From Ruminococcaceae bacterium UBA5423 (GTDB taxonomy: Bacteria > Bacillota > Clostridia > Oscillospirales > Acutalibacteraceae): DNA of 17,909 bases. The stretch covers positions 1-17,909 of the forward strand of contig DHNF01000084.1 of the NCBI GenBank assembly GCA_002409375.1. The letters run 5' to 3'. The notes under the pieces are model-generated. The model had not been told where the DNA came from. It made no database searches and saw only the letters and a list, made by a program, of their open reading frames with translations. A program made the position numbers and the translations under genes. This document shows, piece by piece, positions 14,118 to 17,909 of this stretch. Numbering within the stretch: position 1 is the stretch's first letter; the number at the start of each line of letters is the position of its first letter.

Positions 14118-17100
14118 ATGTCGAGAAAATTCAAAACAATGGATGGAAACAGTGCAGCAGCACACGTTTCATATGCGTTTACTGATGTAGCTGCCATCTA
14201 TCCGATAACGCCGTCATCGGTTATGGCTGAGGAAACCGACAAGTGGTCGGCAAGCGGAGTTAACAATCTGTTTGGGCAGCCGGTGAAGGTGGCAGAAATG
14301 CAGTCAGAAGCGGGTGCTGCCGGTGCGGTTCATGGTTCATTGGCCGCCGGTGCGCTTACGACTACATATACCGCATCACAAGGGCTTTTGCTGATGATTC
14401 CCAATATGTACAAGATTGCGGGAGAGCTTTTGCCTAACGTTATTCATGTATCAGCCCGTGCAGTTGCGTCACACGCACTGTCCATTTTCGGAGATCATTC
14501 CGATATATATGCATGCCGCCAAACAGGTTATGCAATGTTGTGTTCGTCAAGTGTTCAGGAAGTCATGGATTTAGCGGCAGTTGCTCATCTGTCCACAATT
14601 AAAGGCCGTGTACCTTTCCTGCACTTTTTTGACGGCTTCCGCACATCGCATGAGGTTCAGAAGATTCAGGCTTGGGATTACAAGGATTTGGGTGAATTAC
14701 TGGACTGGGAGGCGGTTGACCGCTTCCGTGCAAGTGCTCTCAACCCCGAGCATCCGGTGCAGCGCGGCACAGCCCAAAACCCGGATATTTTCTTCCAGGC
14801 TCGTGAGGCCTGTAATCCTTATTATGATATGGTTCCCGAGATTGTCGAGTCATATATGGACAAAATAAATCAAAAAATCGGCACGGATTACAAGCTGTTT
14901 AATTATTACGGCCCGCGCGATGCAAAACATGTGATTGTTGCGATGGGTTCTGTTTGTGAGACTATCGAAGAAACAGTTGACTACATGAACGCAGCGGGAG
15001 CTAAGGTTGGACTTATTAAGGTTCGGCTGTACCGTCCGTTCTCGGCAAAGCATTTAATTGAAGCAATACCCGAGGGTGTTGAATCCATTTCCGTGCTTGA
15101 CCGCACAAAGGAACCCGGATCTATCGGCGAGCCTTTGTACCTTGATGTATGCGCCGCACTTAAGGGAACAAAATTTGAATCAGTGCCGATATATACCGGA
15201 CGCTATGGTTTGGGCTCTAAGGACACTTCGCCGGCGCAGATTGCCTCGGTTTATGACAATATGGGTGTCGCAAGCCCGAAGAAACGGTTTACCATTGGCA
15301 TAGATGACGATGTTACCCACATGTCTCTTGAAGTCAAAGACATTCCGGACACCACGCCCAGCGGTACCCGTTCATGTAAATTCTGGGGCTTGGGGTCGGA
15401 TGGCACAGTTGGCGCCAACAAAAACTCAATTAAAATTATTGGTGACCATACTGATATGTATGCTCAAGGCTACTTTGCCTATGACTCAAAAAAATCAGGC
15501 GGGCTTACTATCTCGCACCTGCGTTTTGGTAAAAAACCGATTAAATCCACTTACTTTATTAATAAGGCGGATTTTGTTGCATGCCATAACCCGTCTTATA
15601 TCGACAAATTTGACATGATTAGCGATGTGAAGCCGAGTGGCACCTTCCTGCTCAACTGTGCATGGGATGTAGACGAGCTTGACAAGTATTTGCCCGCAGA
15701 TATGAAAAGAACTATTTCGAAAAATAATATTAACTTTTATACAATTGATGCAACCCATCTTGCAAAGGAAATTGGGCTCGGGAACCGGACAAACACAATT
15801 CTTCAGGCTGCATTTTTTAAGCTTACAAAAGTTATACCGGTTGATGATGCCGTCAAATTGATGAAAGATGCCGCGACCAAATCGTATTCAAAAAAAGGTG
15901 ACGCAATCGTAAAGATGAATCATGACGCGATTGACACCGGCATACGCGAGGTTAAAAAGATAAATGTGCCGGAAAGCTGGGCTCAGGCTAACGATACGAC
16001 TGCCGACAAAAAACCGGCTATGGGAGGACGCCCGGAAATACGGGATTATATTGACAACATACTAACCCCTGTAAATTCACAGCAGGGTGATAAACTGCCT
16101 GTCTCAACATTTTTGAAAGATGCAGACGGCACTGTACCGCTCGGATCATCGGCATATGAAAAACGCGGAATTGCGGTAGACGTGCCGGAGTGGGTACCCG
16201 ATAATTGTATTCAGTGCAATTTCTGCTCATATGTGTGCCCGCATGCGGTAATCCGGCCTGTTATTATGACTGCAGATGAGGCCGAGGCAGCACCCGAGGG
16301 AATGCAGACAAAACCGGCAACGGGGCTTCCTGGATATCAGTTTGCAATAACTGTATCAACTCTTGATTGTACGGGATGCGGTTCGTGTGCTGCGGTCTGT
16401 CCGGGCAGAAAGGGTAACAAAGCGCTTGATATGCAACCATTTGATACGCAGCTTGACAAGCAGAAGTATTTTATGTTTGGCAATGATTTGTCGGCAAAAC
16501 CCGAAGTCAGCGAGAAGTTTAAGCCGACTACGGTCAAGGGCAGTCAATTCCTTCAGCCGCTGCTCGAGTTTTCAGGAGCTTGTGCCGGATGCGGTGAAAC
16601 TCCGTATGCCAAATTGGTCACACAGTTGTTTGGTGACCGTATGTATATTGCAAACGCCACAGGGTGTAGCTCCATATGGGGCGGTTCATCTCCTTCAACA
16701 CCGTATACCGTAAATAAGCAAGGTCATGGTCCTGCATGGGCAAATTCACTGTTTGAGGACAATGCCGAATATGGATATGGAATGTTTCTTGGAGTTGCCG
16801 CGCGCCGGAACCGCCTTGTTGATATAATGAAAAAATTCATTGGGTCAGATATTCCCGCAGAGTGGGGGCTTAAAGAAGCAGCCCAGGCATGGCTCGACGG
16901 CAAGGATGATGCTCAGGCATCAAAAGCCGCTGCCGGCAAAGTTGTTTCCGCGCTGGAAACGGCTATTCTTGAGGGAGATAAGTCAGGTAGCGAATTAAAC
17001 AGCCTGTTCCGTGAAGCGATGAAAGCATCGGATTTGCTCGTTAAAAAATCATTTTGGATGTTTGGCGGTGATGGATGGGCATATGATATAGGGTTTGGCG

Positions 17101-17687
17101 GCGTTGACCATGTGCTGGCCTCTGGCGAGGATGTAAATGTGTTTGTGTTTGATACCGAGGTTTATTCAAATACCGGCGGTCAGGCATCAAAAGCCACACC
17201 TACGGGTTCGGTTGCGCAGTTTGCAGCAGCAGGCAAATCGGTCAAGAAAAAGGATTTAGGCGCAATCGCCATGAGCTATGGCTATGTCTATGTTGCTCAA
17301 ATAGCTATGGGAGCCGATATGAACCAGACGCTCAAAGCAATACGTGAAGCCGAAGCATATCCCGGACCTTCATTGATTATTGCCTATGCACCGTGTATAA
17401 ACCACGGAATAAAGGGCGGCTTAGTCAATGCTCAGGCAGAAGAAAAGAAGGCTGTTATGTCGGGTTACTGGCACTTGTATCGCTTTGATCCGAGTAAGGA
17501 AAAGCCGTTTATGCTTGACAGCAAAGAGCCTACGATACCATATCGTGAGTTTTTAATGGGAGAAGTACGGTACAATTCTTTGACACGTACATTCCCGGAA
17601 AGAGCACAAGAGCTGTTTGACAAAGCTGAAAAAGATTCGGCAGCACGCTATGATTATCTCAAACGTTTAGGCGAACTTTACGGATAA
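14118..17687 (+). CDS. nifJ: Pyruvate:ferredoxin (flavodoxin) oxidoreductase
   Basis: 1189 residues, the complete single-chain homodimeric enzyme. It oxidatively decarboxylates pyruvate with coenzyme A to acetyl-CoA, CO2 and reduced ferredoxin in the cytoplasm, a central step of anaerobic fermentation. The N-terminal domain carries YPITPSS (28-34), E64 in EMQSEAGAAG, and R114 in SARAVASHALSIFGDHSD, residues that match the substrate and TPP contacts known in the Desulfovibrio enzyme. Two ferredoxin-type 4Fe-4S motifs follow, C697/C700/C703/C707 and C751/C754/C757/C761. The proximal cluster ligands are C822, C825, C850 and C1093. The TPP/Mg segment is GGDGWAYDIGFGG (983-995) with EVYSNTGGQASKATPTG (1014-1030). 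No catalytic residue is missing. It stands alone behind its own promoter, divergent from the CNNM gene. Confidence 0.98.
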   Translation: MSRKFKTMDGNSAAAHVSYAFTDVAAIYPITPSSVMAEETDKWSASGVNNLFGQPVKVAEMQSEAGAAGAVHGSLAAGALTTTYTASQGLLLMIPNMYKIAGELLPNVIHVSARAVASHALSIFGDHSDIYACRQTGYAMLCSSSVQEVMDLAAVAHLSTIKGRVPFLHFFDGFRTSHEVQKIQAWDYKDLGELLDWEAVDRFRASALNPEHPVQRGTAQNPDIFFQAREACNPYYDMVPEIVESYMDKINQKIGTDYKLFNYYGPRDAKHVIVAMGSVCETIEETVDYMNAAGAKVGLIKVRLYRPFSAKHLIEAIPEGVESISVLDRTKEPGSIGEPLYLDVCAALKGTKFESVPIYTGRYGLGSKDTSPAQIASVYDNMGVASPKKRFTIGIDDDVTHMSLEVKDIPDTTPSGTRSCKFWGLGSDGTVGANKNSIKIIGDHTDMYAQGYFAYDSKKSGGLTISHLRFGKKPIKSTYFINKADFVACHNPSYIDKFDMISDVKPSGTFLLNCAWDVDELDKYLPADMKRTISKNNINFYTIDATHLAKEIGLGNRTNTILQAAFFKLTKVIPVDDAVKLMKDAATKSYSKKGDAIVKMNHDAIDTGIREVKKINVPESWAQANDTTADKKPAMGGRPEIRDYIDNILTPVNSQQGDKLPVSTFLKDADGTVPLGSSAYEKRGIAVDVPEWVPDNCIQCNFCSYVCPHAVIRPVIMTADEAEAAPEGMQTKPATGLPGYQFAITVSTLDCTGCGSCAAVCPGRKGNKALDMQPFDTQLDKQKYFMFGNDLSAKPEVSEKFKPTTVKGSQFLQPLLEFSGACAGCGETPYAKLVTQLFGDRMYIANATGCSSIWGGSSPSTPYTVNKQGHGPAWANSLFEDNAEYGYGMFLGVAARRNRLVDIMKKFIGSDIPAEWGLKEAAQAWLDGKDDAQASKAAAGKVVSALETAILEGDKSGSELNSLFREAMKASDLLVKKSFWMFGGDGWAYDIGFGGVDHVLASGEDVNVFVFDTEVYSNTGGQASKATPTGSVAQFAAAGKSVKKKDLGAIAMSYGYVYVAQIAMGADMNQTLKAIREAEAYPGPSLIIAYAPCINHGIKGGLVNAQAEEKKAVMSGYWHLYRFDPSKEKPFMLDSKEPTIPYREFLMGEVRYNSLTRTFPERAQELFDKAEKDSAARYDYLKRLGELYG

Positions 17688-17740
17688 AGTATAAATTGTG
17701 CATATTTAATAAAGTGCAAAAATATGTTTAACAATGTATA

Positions 17741-17769
17741 TAGACAATCACGGTGCGTGGTGCTATAAT
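17741..17769 (+). promoter_or_regulatory. Near-consensus promoter of a short transcript
   Basis: TAGACA (17741-17746), a 17-nt spacer and a perfect TATAAT (17764-17769). This is the best sigma-A match seen in the window, located 54 nt after the PFOR stop codon and 47 nt before a terminator stem. Confidence 0.6.
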
Positions 17770-17775
17770 CGTATA

Positions 17776-17849
17776 ATAGCAAATTTATTTGCTTGTCTCT
17801 TTCAAGACTTTCTGGAAAAATTGTCACCCTAAACGGGTGGCAATTTTTT
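17776..17849 (+). ncRNA. Putative small RNA of about 75 nt
   Basis: Bounded by the promoter at 17741-17769 and the terminator at 17816-17849. The predicted transcript opens with a hairpin AGCAAAT/ATTTGCT (17778-17784, 17787-17793), then GTCT...AGAC (about 17795-17808), then the terminator stem. No start codon with a ribosome binding site is present. I do not recognise the RNA family. Alternatively it is a leader attenuator for a gene beyond the window. Confidence 0.4.
17816..17849 (+). terminator. Strong Rho-independent terminator
   Basis: AAAAATTGTCACCC (17816-17829), loop TAAAC, GGGTGGCAATTTTT (17835-17848), paired throughout with one G-U, and ending in a T-run. It would end both PFOR readthrough and the putative small RNA. 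Confidence 0.85.
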
Positions 17850-17869
17850 CAATTTTGGTGGGTGTTTTG

Positions 17870-17909
17870 CTAAATACTGATATCTGATACTGATTCTCAT
17901 TAAAAACAT
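17870..17909 (+). repeat. Dispersed repeat, copy C (cut by the window end)
   Basis: The last 23 nt (17887-17909) are the exact reverse complement of 133-155 in copy A. The upstream ATACTGATATCTGATACTGA is a short imperfect internal repeat. The element evidently continues beyond the window. Confidence 0.6.

Noticed and set aside
10292..17687. fhs plus PFOR as evidence of a Wood-Ljungdahl acetogen
   Set aside because: Both enzymes are common in non-acetogenic Clostridia and no other pathway gene is present here.

Overview
The window reads as chromosomal DNA of an anaerobic, spore-forming Bacillota, most likely class Clostridia and perhaps Oscillospirales-like. The evidence is two sporulation genes (gpr, spoIIP), a single-chain pyruvate:ferredoxin oxidoreductase, formate-tetrahydrofolate ligase, a DnaD/DnaI-type helicase-loading pair, a PASTA protein of the Gram-positive type, and strong AGGAGG-like ribosome binding sites. 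No rRNA, tRNA, CRISPR array, integrase or transposase was seen. The placement is inferred from gene content only.

Layout. 1-278: a dispersed repeat and a terminator. 279-1976 (-): a zinc-ribbon/kinase-fold/TM/PASTA protein whose catalytic residues are all replaced, so it is a predicted pseudokinase, with its own sigma-A-like promoter. 2101-4083 (-): a DnaC/DnaI-like loader ATPase and a DnaD-domain protein, transcribed as dnaD then dnaC behind a long leader with two hairpins. 4427-6923 (+): gpr, spoIIP and a small membrane protein, a forespore/engulfment cluster. 6924-7224: a composite repeat region with two near-identical hairpin units at the convergent junction. 7225-8358 (-): hemW. 8465-11971 (-): fhs, a Sfp-type phosphopantetheinyl transferase and an AI-2E-family permease, closely spaced in that transcription order. 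12211-13590 (-): a CNNM/CBS/CorC transporter-family protein, followed on its own strand by a clear terminator. 13591-14117: a divergent intergenic region with a second copy of the dispersed repeat and the PFOR promoter. 14118-17687 (+): nifJ/por. 17688-17909: a promoter-hairpin-terminator unit that looks like a small RNA gene, then the start of another repeat copy cut by the window end.

How the genes work together. PFOR (acetyl-CoA, CO2 and reduced ferredoxin from pyruvate) and formate-THF ligase (formate into the folate one-carbon pool) fit fermentative anaerobic metabolism. DnaD and DnaC act together in loading the replicative helicase. GPR and SpoIIP act at opposite stages of the spore cycle, SpoIIP during engulfment and GPR at germination. 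They are neighbours in Bacillus subtilis too, where lepA and hemW follow; here lepA is absent from this spot and hemW is inverted.

Most of the window is ordinary core genome. The items most worth a second look are the PASTA pseudokinase, the putative small RNA after PFOR, the GPR with almost no propeptide, and the repeat families, one of which lies in opposite orientations at the two ends of the window.
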